Source: Ignavibacteriae bacterium HGW-Ignavibacteriae-3 (GTDB lineage: Bacteria; Bacteroidota; Ignavibacteria; Ignavibacteriales; Melioribacteraceae). Taken from it: a stretch of 47,704 nt of DNA. Positions 27,169 through 36,544 of this stretch are shown here, piece by piece (the first letter of the stretch is position 1; each line of letters begins with the position of its first letter). The notes under the pieces are model-generated. The model had not been told where the DNA came from. It did no database searches and saw only the letters and a program-made list of their open reading frames with translations. Where the stretch lies: contig PGYS01000005.1 of NCBI GenBank assembly GCA_002839795.1, forward strand, positions 1 to 47,704, in the 5' to 3' direction. Both the position numbers and the translations under genes were made by a program.

Positions 27169-28533
27169 TTACTTAATCCATACAGTCTTAATGTTTACAA
27201 ATTCCTTTATGCCGTAATGCGATAATTCGCGACCATAGCCTGATTTTTTAATTCCTCCGAATGGCAGACGAGGATCAGATTTGACCATTCCATTAATAAA
27301 TACAGAACCGCTTTCAATTTTGCCCGCAAGTTTCTTTGCGGTTTCTTTATTAGAAGTCCACAGCGAGGCGCCGAGTCCGAACGGCGAATCGTTTGCAATA
27401 TGAATGGCATCTTCCGAATCATTTGCTTTTATCAATGAAGCAACAGGTCCGAATATTTCATCGTCATAAGCAGGCATTCCTTTCTTAAGATTAGAAAGAA
27501 TAGTCGGTTCGTAATAATATCCTTCTCTGTTAATTCTATTTCCGCCGCAAAGCACGGCAGCCCCTAACTCAACTGATTTCTTTACCTGTTCATCAAGTTC
27601 GTTCAGCAAATCTTCCCTGGCAATCGGGCCAAGTTCGGTTTCTCTGTTCATCGGATCTCCGACTTTAACTTTTTTCATAGCATCAACAAATTTTTTCTCA
27701 AATTCTCCAAAAATTTTTTCGACAACAATAAATCTTTTGGCAGCTATGCAGCTTTGTCCGTTGTTAATTAACCGTGCTGTAACCGCGGTTTTTACAGCCG
27801 AATCAATATCGGCATCCTGCAGAACAATAAACGGGTCGCTACCTCCAAGTTCCAGGACACTTTTTTTCAGATTAGTTCCGCATCTCTGGCCGATTTGCTT
27901 TCCTGCAGTTTCGCTTCCGGTTAAAGTTACAGCGCTGATTTCAGGATGATCGATAATTTCACTTACTACGGATGAACCCACAAGCAAAGTTTTAAATAAG
28001 TTTTCAGGAAATCCTGCGTTAGTAAAAATTTCTTCAATTGCCAGTGCGCTCATGGGAACGTTGGATGCGTGCTTCAACAGAGCCGCATTCCCCGCCATAA
28101 CGGCGGGAGCGGCAAAACGGAATACCTGCCAGAAAGGAAAATTCCATGGCATCACGGCAAGCACAATGCCTATTGGATCAAACCGCACATAACTTTCGGA
28201 AGCATCTGTAGCAATAAATTCTTCTCTTAATATTGTCTCGGCATTTTCAGCATAATAATCGCAAACCCAGGCGCATTTTTCCACTTCCGTAATTGCCTGT
28301 GAGACCGGTTTTCCCATTTCAAGAGTAAGAATTTCTCCGTAATACTCTTTTTTTTCACGAAGGATCATTGCGGCATTCCTCATCAACACTGAACGGTGAT
28401 GAAAATCCGTTTCCCGCCAAAGCAAAAATGCACTGTTAGTTTTTTCTATCGAACTATAAATCTCTTCCCGCGTGTTTTCTGAAAATGTTTTTACAACTTT
28501 TCCGGTTGCCGGGTTAATTGTCTGAATAGACAT
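27169..28533 (-). CDS. NAD(P)-dependent aldehyde dehydrogenase, succinate-semialdehyde type
   Basis: A 454-residue aldehyde dehydrogenase resembling the short succinate-semialdehyde dehydrogenases (Sad/YneI). The N-terminus is QTINPATGKVV; MPWNFPFWQ at 128-136 lies in the cofactor site; the general base is Glu228 (LELGGSDPF), and the nucleophile is Cys262 (NNGQSCIAAKRF). The end, SGYGRELSHYGIKEF, is typical. It oxidises an aldehyde to the acid; succinate semialdehyde is the best guess but not provable here. No GABA transaminase gene is nearby. Confidence 0.9.
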   Translation of the reverse strand: MSIQTINPATGKVVKTFSENTREEIYSSIEKTNSAFLLWRETDFHHRSVLMRNAAMILREKKEYYGEILTLEMGKPVSQAITEVEKCAWVCDYYAENAETILREEFIATDASESYVRFDPIGIVLAVMPWNFPFWQVFRFAAPAVMAGNAALLKHASNVPMSALAIEEIFTNAGFPENLFKTLLVGSSVVSEIIDHPEISAVTLTGSETAGKQIGQRCGTNLKKSVLELGGSDPFIVLQDADIDSAVKTAVTARLINNGQSCIAAKRFIVVEKIFGEFEKKFVDAMKKVKVGDPMNRETELGPIAREDLLNELDEQVKKSVELGAAVLCGGNRINREGYYYEPTILSNLKKGMPAYDDEIFGPVASLIKANDSEDAIHIANDSPFGLGASLWTSNKETAKKLAGKIESGSVFINGMVKSDPRLPFGGIKKSGYGRELSHYGIKEFVNIKTVWIK

Positions 28534-28700
28534 CTTAATTCTCCTATCATCGTGTTTTGTAATAACGGACGTAAATCAATTTTATCCTGATACCATTTAT
28601 TCTTCGACAAAGAAAAAAAATTTTATTATGTTCCAAGTGAAATTACTCAGAAATTATTTCACAATAAATAATTGTTCTTTACCGAAGGCATAGACATATT

Positions 28701-30041
28701 ATGGGAAAAGCCAATCCGAAAACTTTTGTTCTTGACACAAATGTAATTCTTCACGATCCAACCTGCATAAATCACTTCCAGGAAAATAACATTATCATTC
28801 CTCTTTCTGTAATAGAAGAGCTTGACCACTTCAAACGTGGAAATCAGGTAATTAATCTGAACGCCAGGGATTTTGCCCGGACCCTGGATTCAATTACGGG
28901 AAATGAAATTTTTAACGGTGGAATTTCTCTCGGGAAAGGAAAAGGGAAAGTCCGGATATTAATTACAAAAGGACTGTCGGAAGAAATTCAAAATGTATTT
29001 CGAGAGGATAATGTTGATCACAGAGTATTAAGCGCGGCATTCGAGGCCTCAAAGGAGAATAAGGGAAAGAGCAAAACTATCCTTGTAACTAAAGATGTTA
29101 ATCTCCGGATGAAAGCAAAAGCTCTGGGCATTCCCGCAGAAGATTACACGACTGACCGCGTAGTAAATGTCGAGGAGCTCTACAGCGGAAAATCAATCAT
29201 AGAGAATTTTGACGACGATACTCTGCAGAAATTATATCAGCCGCCATTTGAAGTTCTTTCCAAACAGATAATCAAGAAGAATAAAATCGAAGCAACACCA
29301 AATAAATATTTTATTTTGCGGAATTCCAGCCGGTCGGTACTTGCTTCTCTTAATAATGAGATGGATAAATTCAAGCGGATTGATAAGCAGATAGTGTACG
29401 GAATTAAGCCCCGCAACGCGGAACAAACCTTTGCAGTTGATGCGCTTTGTAATCCTGATATTCCTCTGGTTTCGATGACCGGAAAGGCCGGTACAGGGAA
29501 AACACTGCTTGCGCTTGCAAGCGCGCTTCAGGTCAAAAAGAACTACCGTCAGATATACATCGCGCGGCCGGTTGTTCCCTTGAGCAACAAGGATCTTGGT
29601 TTTCTTCCGGGAGATGTTGAAAGTAAACTCGCTCCCTATATGCAGCCATTGTGGGATAATCTAAAGGTAATTCAGGATCAATTTCCGGAATCGGATAAAA
29701 ACCATCAACTTATAAATTCGATGATCAAAGAGGAAAAACTTGTCATAGAACCGCTAAGTTATATACGCGGAAGAAGTCTGCAGAGAATTTATTTTATAGT
29801 TGATGAAGCTCAGAATCTCACTCCGCATGAAATAAAAACTATAATTACACGTGCCGGCGAGGGTGCCAAGATTGTATTAACCGGCGATATCTATCAGATC
29901 GATCATCCTTATCTTGACTCGCAATCGAACGGATTAACTTATCTGATAGACCATTTCATGGGACAAAAACTATACGCTCATGTCAATCTTGAGAAAGGAG
30001 AACGTTCCGAACTGGCTGAACTCGCAAGCAATCTTCTCTAA
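28701..30041 (+). CDS. PhoH family protein with N-terminal PIN domain (YlaK/PhoH2 type)
   Basis: A 446-residue fusion: a PIN ribonuclease domain (about 6-145) with the acidic residues of KTFVLDTNVILHD and VIEELDHF, and a PhoH ATPase (about 235-446) with the P-loop GKAGTGKT at 261-268 and the Walker B DEAQNLTPHE. Other family members (PhoH2) couple ATP-driven RNA unwinding with cleavage. It stands alone on the plus strand, and no terminator is evident before the met leader region, so some read-through into the leaders is possible. Confidence 0.93.
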   Translation: MGKANPKTFVLDTNVILHDPTCINHFQENNIIIPLSVIEELDHFKRGNQVINLNARDFARTLDSITGNEIFNGGISLGKGKGKVRILITKGLSEEIQNVFREDNVDHRVLSAAFEASKENKGKSKTILVTKDVNLRMKAKALGIPAEDYTTDRVVNVEELYSGKSIIENFDDDTLQKLYQPPFEVLSKQIIKKNKIEATPNKYFILRNSSRSVLASLNNEMDKFKRIDKQIVYGIKPRNAEQTFAVDALCNPDIPLVSMTGKAGTGKTLLALASALQVKKNYRQIYIARPVVPLSNKDLGFLPGDVESKLAPYMQPLWDNLKVIQDQFPESDKNHQLINSMIKEEKLVIEPLSYIRGRSLQRIYFIVDEAQNLTPHEIKTIITRAGEGAKIVLTGDIYQIDHPYLDSQSNGLTYLIDHFMGQKLYAHVNLEKGERSELAELASNLL

Positions 30042-30066
30042 ATTATTTGATAAAGCTGGAAATACA

Positions 30067-30079
30067 CACTTGACAAGTG
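30067..30079. promoter_or_regulatory. 13-bp palindrome overlapping the met promoter
   Basis: CACTTG (30067-30072) and CAAGTG (30074-30079) form a perfect inverted repeat around one central A, spanning the TTG of the promoter at 30070. Its place is that of a repressor site; the binding protein is unknown. A stem of only 4 bp would form in RNA, so an RNA role is less likely. Confidence 0.4.
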
Positions 30080-30100
30080 AATATTTTTAGATTAGCTTTG
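30070..30100 (+). promoter_or_regulatory. Bacteroidota-type promoter of the met leader/operon
   Basis: TTG (30070-30072), then exactly 20 nt, then TAGCTTTG (30093-30100), a full match to TAnnTTTG. Transcription would begin near 30107, about 28 nt before leader ORF 1. The TTG is part of TTGACA, but a standard -10 box at 17 nt spacing (TAGCTT) is poor. Confidence 0.65.
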
Positions 30101-30134
30101 CCCCAAGTTAAAATTGATAATTAAAAAACACGAA

Positions 30135-30221
30135 ATGAAACTCTTCACAACAAATAACATCCAGATGAAAGATATGCGCGCTATGATGATGTGCATGATG
30201 TTATTTACTCCGAAGGGCTGA
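30135..30221 (+). CDS. Methionine-rich leader peptide 1 (28 aa)
   Basis: A 28-codon ORF beginning ATG at 30135 and stopping with TGA at 30219-30221. Its product has 8 Met, with the run MRAMMMCMML; codons 17-19, 21 and 22 (30183-30200) are ATG. The ORF follows a strong promoter, has no good Shine-Dalgarno (A-rich AAAAAACACGAA), and its last codons form the first strand of an RNA switch (30211-30219). It should be a sensor of elongator Met-tRNA supply with no function as a peptide; methionine-biosynthesis genes follow. Its short length hides it from routine gene finding. Confidence 0.85.
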   Translation: MKLFTTNNIQMKDMRAMMMCMMLFTPKG

Positions 30222-30276
30222 ACTTCATAAAATAGACATTTGTCAAAAGCCCTTCGAAAAAACGAAGGGTTTTTTT
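30211..30276 (+). promoter_or_regulatory. Attenuator 1: antiterminator and intrinsic terminator
   Basis: Strand A CGAAGGGCT (30211-30219, inside the end and stop of leader 1) pairs perfectly over 9 bp with strand B AGCCCTTCG (30248-30256). B also pairs over 7 bp with strand C CGAAGGG (30263-30269) around an A6 loop, followed by T7 (30270-30276). A:B and B:C exclude one another. A ribosome halted at the Met run (30183-30200) would leave A free to form A:B and permit read-through; a ribosome reaching the stop codon covers A and lets B:C terminate. Confidence 0.85.
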
Positions 30277-30297
30277 GTTTTAAACCGAGTGAATATA

Positions 30298-30420
30298 ATG
30301 ACAGCAGATGTAAAAAATATTAATCTACGCGGCAATCAGCCGGCGAATATGCAATCCTTCTTTTCTATGATGATGGCTATGATGTATATGTCCGACCTCA
30401 TGCGTGACGGGATTACATAA
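30298..30420 (+). CDS. Methionine-rich leader peptide 2 (40 aa)
   Basis: A 40-codon ORF from ATG 30298 to TAA 30418-30420, with 9 Met and the run FSMMMAMMYM; Met codons 24-26, 28, 29 and 31 lie at 30367-30390, with another at 30400. The pattern MMM-x-MM repeats that of leader 1, and both lie just before a terminator with the same AGCCCTTC arm, so the two units look like a tandem duplication. A weak CGAG lies 8 nt before the ATG. It is the second methionine sensor before metY. Confidence 0.85.
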   Translation: MTADVKNINLRGNQPANMQSFFSMMMAMMYMSDLMRDGIT

Positions 30421-30473
30421 TCATATTTTTTTAGAAAGATTAAGGAGCCCTTCACAAAATGAAGGGCTTTTTT
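30404..30473 (+). promoter_or_regulatory. Attenuator 2: antiterminator and intrinsic terminator
   Basis: The terminator stem is AGCCCTTCA (30446-30454) with TGAAGGGCT (30460-30468), loop CAAAA, T run 30468-30473. Its left arm can instead pair with GTGACGGG (30404-30411) near the end of leader 2, using CCCTTCAC (30448-30455): 7 of 8 positions pair, with one C-U mismatch. The antiterminator is weaker than in attenuator 1, so this unit may act nearer to a default terminator. metY begins 34 nt after the T run with its own AAGGAG site. Confidence 0.75.
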
Positions 30474-30506
30474 ATTAATAGCCAATAAAACCAAAAGGAG
30501 ATTTAA

Positions 30507-33259
<2,753 letters not shown>

Positions 33260-33284
33260 AAAATTATGAGGAGATTGAATCATT

Positions 33285-34412
33285 ATGAACAATAATATAA
33301 TAACTGACAGCGCCGCTGTCCGGCAGATTAATTTTAATGAATTATTTTATCTGCAATCGGGTTCTGTTCTCCCGGAAGTAACGGTGGCCTATGAAACATA
33401 CGGCGAATTAAACAATGATGGTACAAACGCCATTTTGATTTGCCACGCACTTACCGGAGATGCACATGCTTCAAGTTATGATTATACAAGTGAGGAATTT
33501 GCCTCGGTTGCCAATTATACAAGGCAATCAGGCTGGTGGGACGGATTAATCGGTTTAGGGAAAGCATTTGATCCATCAGAAAATTTTATTGTCTGTTCTA
33601 ACATTCTCGGCGGATGTTACGGCACCACAGGCCCGGTCTCTATCAATCCCGAAACAGGTCGTAAATACGGCATCGATTTTCCAAATATTACCGTACGGGA
33701 CATGGTCAATCTTCAGCACAGACTTTTAGTATGGCTTGGAGTTAATAAATTGAAGGTTGTTTCCGGGGGATCACTCGGCGGCATGCAGGTTCTGGAATGG
33801 TCCTTAATGTTTCCCGAATTTGTAGAAAATATTATTCCTATAGCGGCCTCGGCGCAGCATTCCGCCTGGTGCATTGGCTTAAACGAAATAGCGCGCAAGG
33901 CAATTACGGATGATCCCGCATGGAATAACGGACACTATTCCGACCAGCCCGGAGATGGTTTATCTACGGCAAGAATGATTGCTATGATTTCATACCGGAG
34001 CGCCGAAAGTTTTAACAAAAAATTTGGAAGACGACTTTCTAATTCGGCAGATAAACTAAATTCGGTTTCAGGAAATCAGTTTCAGGTAGAGAGTTATCTC
34101 CGCTATCAGGGTGATAAACTTGTAAACCGTTTTGACGCTAACACTTATTTGTGCATCAGCCGAGCTATGGACTCTCATGATATTGCCAGCGGAAGAGGTA
34201 CGTTGAAAGAGTCTTTAAAAAATATCAAGGCAAAAGCGTTATGCATTGGAATTAATTCAGACATTCTTTACCCACCTTCGGAACAGATGCAGATAGCCTC
34301 ATTAATTCCGGGAGCGGAATATTATGAAATTAATTCGATGCACGGGCACGATGCATTTTTAATAGAATTTGATCAAATAAATAATGCCATTACAAAATTT
34401 TTAAAGGATTGA
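33285..34412 (+). CDS. metX: Homoserine O-acetyltransferase
   Basis: A 375-residue alpha/beta-hydrolase-fold enzyme making O-acetylhomoserine, the substrate of MetY. The nucleophile elbow is [10 protein letters not shown] with Ser163; [11 protein letters not shown] near 52-62 and the terminal GHDAFLIEF with the catalytic His near residue 355 are standard. The gene begins 25 nt after the aspartokinase stop. Acetyl versus succinyl specificity rests on family resemblance; MetY as the partner favours acetyl. Confidence 0.95.
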   Translation: MNNNIITDSAAVRQINFNELFYLQSGSVLPEVTVAYETYGELNNDGTNAILICHALTGDAHASSYDYTSEEFASVANYTRQSGWWDGLIGLGKAFDPSENFIVCSNILGGCYGTTGPVSINPETGRKYGIDFPNITVRDMVNLQHRLLVWLGVNKLKVVSGGSLGGMQVLEWSLMFPEFVENIIPIAASAQHSAWCIGLNEIARKAITDDPAWNNGHYSDQPGDGLSTARMIAMISYRSAESFNKKFGRRLSNSADKLNSVSGNQFQVESYLRYQGDKLVNRFDANTYLCISRAMDSHDIASGRGTLKESLKNIKAKALCIGINSDILYPPSEQMQIASLIPGAEYYEINSMHGHDAFLIEFDQINNAITKFLKD

Positions 34413-34496
34413 TAATTCTACATTATTCATTAACATAACTTTTCTTGATTCTTTTAATCGATGTACCTAAGTTTTCGAGAGCAATCTTATAAAATT

Positions 34497-34585
34497 CTCT
34501 GTGCTTCTCAGTAACTTCTCCGTGCAACTCTGTGAAAGGAATTGTTACACGGAGCAACACAGTGGATTAACGGAGTTTCACTGAG
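34497..34585. repeat. Composite inverted repeat of CTCYGTG/CACNGAG modules
   Basis: Between metX and gatE are CTCTGTG (34497), CTCCGTG (34518), CTCTGTG (34528) and, inverted, CACGGAG (34548) and CACTGAG (34579), plus ACGGAG (34570). The best hairpin pairs 34518-34528 with 34544-34554 (10 of 11). The final module supplies the GAGG ribosome site of gatE. It looks like a short palindromic repeat element that has landed here; it is not a clean terminator. Confidence 0.6.
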
Positions 34586-34591
34586 GAAACA

Positions 34592-36493
34592 ATGAAAGAC
34601 TTTCTCTTCAAGCCATTTGAAGAAATGACCGAGAAGGATTATGAAACCCTCGGTTTCAAATCCGGACTCGAAATTCATCAGCAGCTTTTCACATCAAAAA
34701 AACTTTTTTGCCGATGTCCTTCCGGAAAATACAGCGAACGCTACGATGCCGAAATTCTGCGCCATATGCGTCCTACTCTTTCCGAATTGGGAGAGTATGA
34801 CGGAACGGCTCTGATGGAGTTCAAAACAAAAAAAGATATTCTTTACAGAATTAATAGAGAAAGTGTCTGTACTTATGAGATGGATGACACACCTCCCTTT
34901 TTAATCAACGATGATGCTCTTGATATCGCCCTGCAGTGCGGAATTTTATTCGATTGTTCTATTGTGGATGAATTACATATTGCGAGGAAACAATATCTGG
35001 ACGGCAGCATTCCCACCGGATTTCAACGGACAGCAATTTTCGCTCTCGACGGAAAAATTCCTTACAAGAACAGAAAAATAGATATCGTTCAAATGTCAAT
35101 AGAGGAGGATTCCTGCCGCGAAGTTTCGGATGCCGGACACCTGCGCGTTTACAGAACAGACAGACTTGGCATGCCGCTGATAGAAACAGTTACCGGCCCT
35201 GATATGCGCACTCCCTTTGAGGTTGCGGAGGTGGCGGAGATCTGCGCTAATGTTGCAAGGAGCACCGGAAAGGTGCGCCGAGGAATTGGTTCTGCGAGAG
35301 AAGATGTTAATGTGAGCGTTGACGGAGGAACGCGAATTGAAATTAAGGGCGTACCTAAAATCGGACGGATACCTCATCTCACTTATAACGAAGCCATGCG
35401 TCAATGGAATCTTCTGCGCCTAAGGGAAGAACTTCACAAAAGAGGAATTACCAAAGAGACTTTCGGTGCAAGCGTAAGCGATATAACGCGATTAGTTAAA
35501 AAAGCCCATTACCAGCCGATCCGGACAGCAATCGACCAGGGCCTGGGTGTTAAGTGCATCGTACTTCGAGGCTACTTAGGTTTACTTCACTGGCAAACAC
35601 AAACTGATACTTATTTTTCGAAAGAAATTTCGGACCGTGTGCGCGTAATTGCCTGTCTTACAAATATTCCCAATATTATTCATTCGGACAGCAAAGGCGA
35701 TACATTAACTTCGGCAGACTGGCAGAATATTAAACGCACCGTCAATGCTGCGGATGATGATACTATGGTACTTGTATGGGGTAATGAAATTGATTCTGAT
35801 ATGGCGGCAAAGGAAATTATAATCCGCGCTAAAGAAGCTACAATCGGCATTCCGTCAGAAACACGTCAGGCGTTGCGCGACGGGACAAACGGTTTCGAAA
35901 GAATATTACCCGGCGCAGACAGAATGTATCCCGATACAGATCTGCCCCCGACAAGAATAACAGAACAAAGGATTGAAAAGATCAGAATTGATCTGCCGGA
36001 CAAATACTGGAAAAGAGAAGAATGGTACCGGCGACTTAAAATTCCCGAGGATACTATCCGCCCGCTTGCCATCTCAAAATTTGCAAACCTGTTTAGGCAT
36101 CTCGTCAACGAATGGAAGATCAATCCGACTCTCGCCGCTGTTGTTTTGATTCAGTTTCCCAAGAGACTGAGAAAAAATAATATTGACATTGATCTTATAA
36201 GCGAAGAAATGATGAATGAAATTTTCAGATCTTATAAAGATGGATTGTTGTCACGCGATGGAATATTTCTTGCGATGAAAAAATCCGTTGAGAAGGGAAA
36301 ATTTTATCCGGAACTGCTGCCCAGACCGATATCATCCGTTGAACTTGAAGAAGTGATTTCCGAAACAAATAATGAAGTAAGCAAAAAAGAACTATTTTAT
36401 AACGAAAAGAGAAAAGAAGTTTTGCTTGGAAACGTTATGAATAAGGTCCGGATGAGAATAGCTGGAAAAATTGTAGCACAAAAAATTTATTAA
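34592..36493 (+). CDS. gatE: Glu-tRNA(Gln) amidotransferase subunit E (archaeal-type GatE)
   Basis: A 633-residue GatE, the kinase/transamidase subunit that activates and amidates glutamate on tRNA-Gln. The N-terminus DYETLGFKSGLEIHQQLF and KKLFCRCPSG, the segment VSIDGG-like VNVSVDGGTRIEIKG, and GFERILPGADRMYPDTDLPP are GatE hallmarks. It is about 150 residues longer than bacterial GatB because it includes the AspRS-like insertion (about 300-415) unique to GatE, and it has the C-terminal helical/YqeY-type tail. GatD is encoded next. GatDE is regarded as archaeal; a bacterial copy suggests transfer. Confidence 0.95.
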   Translation: MKDFLFKPFEEMTEKDYETLGFKSGLEIHQQLFTSKKLFCRCPSGKYSERYDAEILRHMRPTLSELGEYDGTALMEFKTKKDILYRINRESVCTYEMDDTPPFLINDDALDIALQCGILFDCSIVDELHIARKQYLDGSIPTGFQRTAIFALDGKIPYKNRKIDIVQMSIEEDSCREVSDAGHLRVYRTDRLGMPLIETVTGPDMRTPFEVAEVAEICANVARSTGKVRRGIGSAREDVNVSVDGGTRIEIKGVPKIGRIPHLTYNEAMRQWNLLRLREELHKRGITKETFGASVSDITRLVKKAHYQPIRTAIDQGLGVKCIVLRGYLGLLHWQTQTDTYFSKEISDRVRVIACLTNIPNIIHSDSKGDTLTSADWQNIKRTVNAADDDTMVLVWGNEIDSDMAAKEIIIRAKEATIGIPSETRQALRDGTNGFERILPGADRMYPDTDLPPTRITEQRIEKIRIDLPDKYWKREEWYRRLKIPEDTIRPLAISKFANLFRHLVNEWKINPTLAAVVLIQFPKRLRKNNIDIDLISEEMMNEIFRSYKDGLLSRDGIFLAMKKSVEKGKFYPELLPRPISSVELEEVISETNNEVSKKELFYNEKRKEVLLGNVMNKVRMRIAGKIVAQKIY

Positions 36494-36499
36494 TAATTG

Positions 36500-36533
36500 C
36501 AGAGACGCATGGCCATGCGTTTCTGTTTTTTTT
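36500..36533. repeat. 26-bp palindrome with T8 tail between gatE and gatD
   Basis: CAGAGACGCATGG (36500-36512) pairs with CCATGCGTTTCTG (36513-36525), 13 bp with one G-U pair and no spacer, and T8 follows (36526-36533). It starts 7 nt after the gatE stop and ends 11 nt before the gatD start. It has the form of a terminator yet splits two subunits of one enzyme, and looks like a mobile REP-type palindrome. It also creates a spurious 16-codon extension of gatD. Confidence 0.75.
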
Positions 36534-36544
36534 ACGGAATAGTT

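Noticed and set aside
30135-30420. Leader ORFs 1 and 2 as a Met/Cys-rich copper-binding or toxin-type small peptide
   Set aside because: The Met runs end a fixed distance before switchable terminators, and methionine genes follow; a metal-binding or toxic peptide would not explain the paired RNA strands.
30042-30506. SAM riboswitch before metY
   Set aside because: The region is filled by two ORFs and two simple hairpins; there is no multi-helix junction or SAM-I/SAM-II-like core.
30042-30506. T-box leader responding to uncharged tRNA-Met
   Set aside because: No T-box bulge sequence (TGGNACC-type) or long specifier stem is present.
36497-36544. N-terminal 16-residue extension of GatD
   Set aside because: It is encoded by the palindrome and T run, lacks resemblance to GatD, and a better start lies at 36545.
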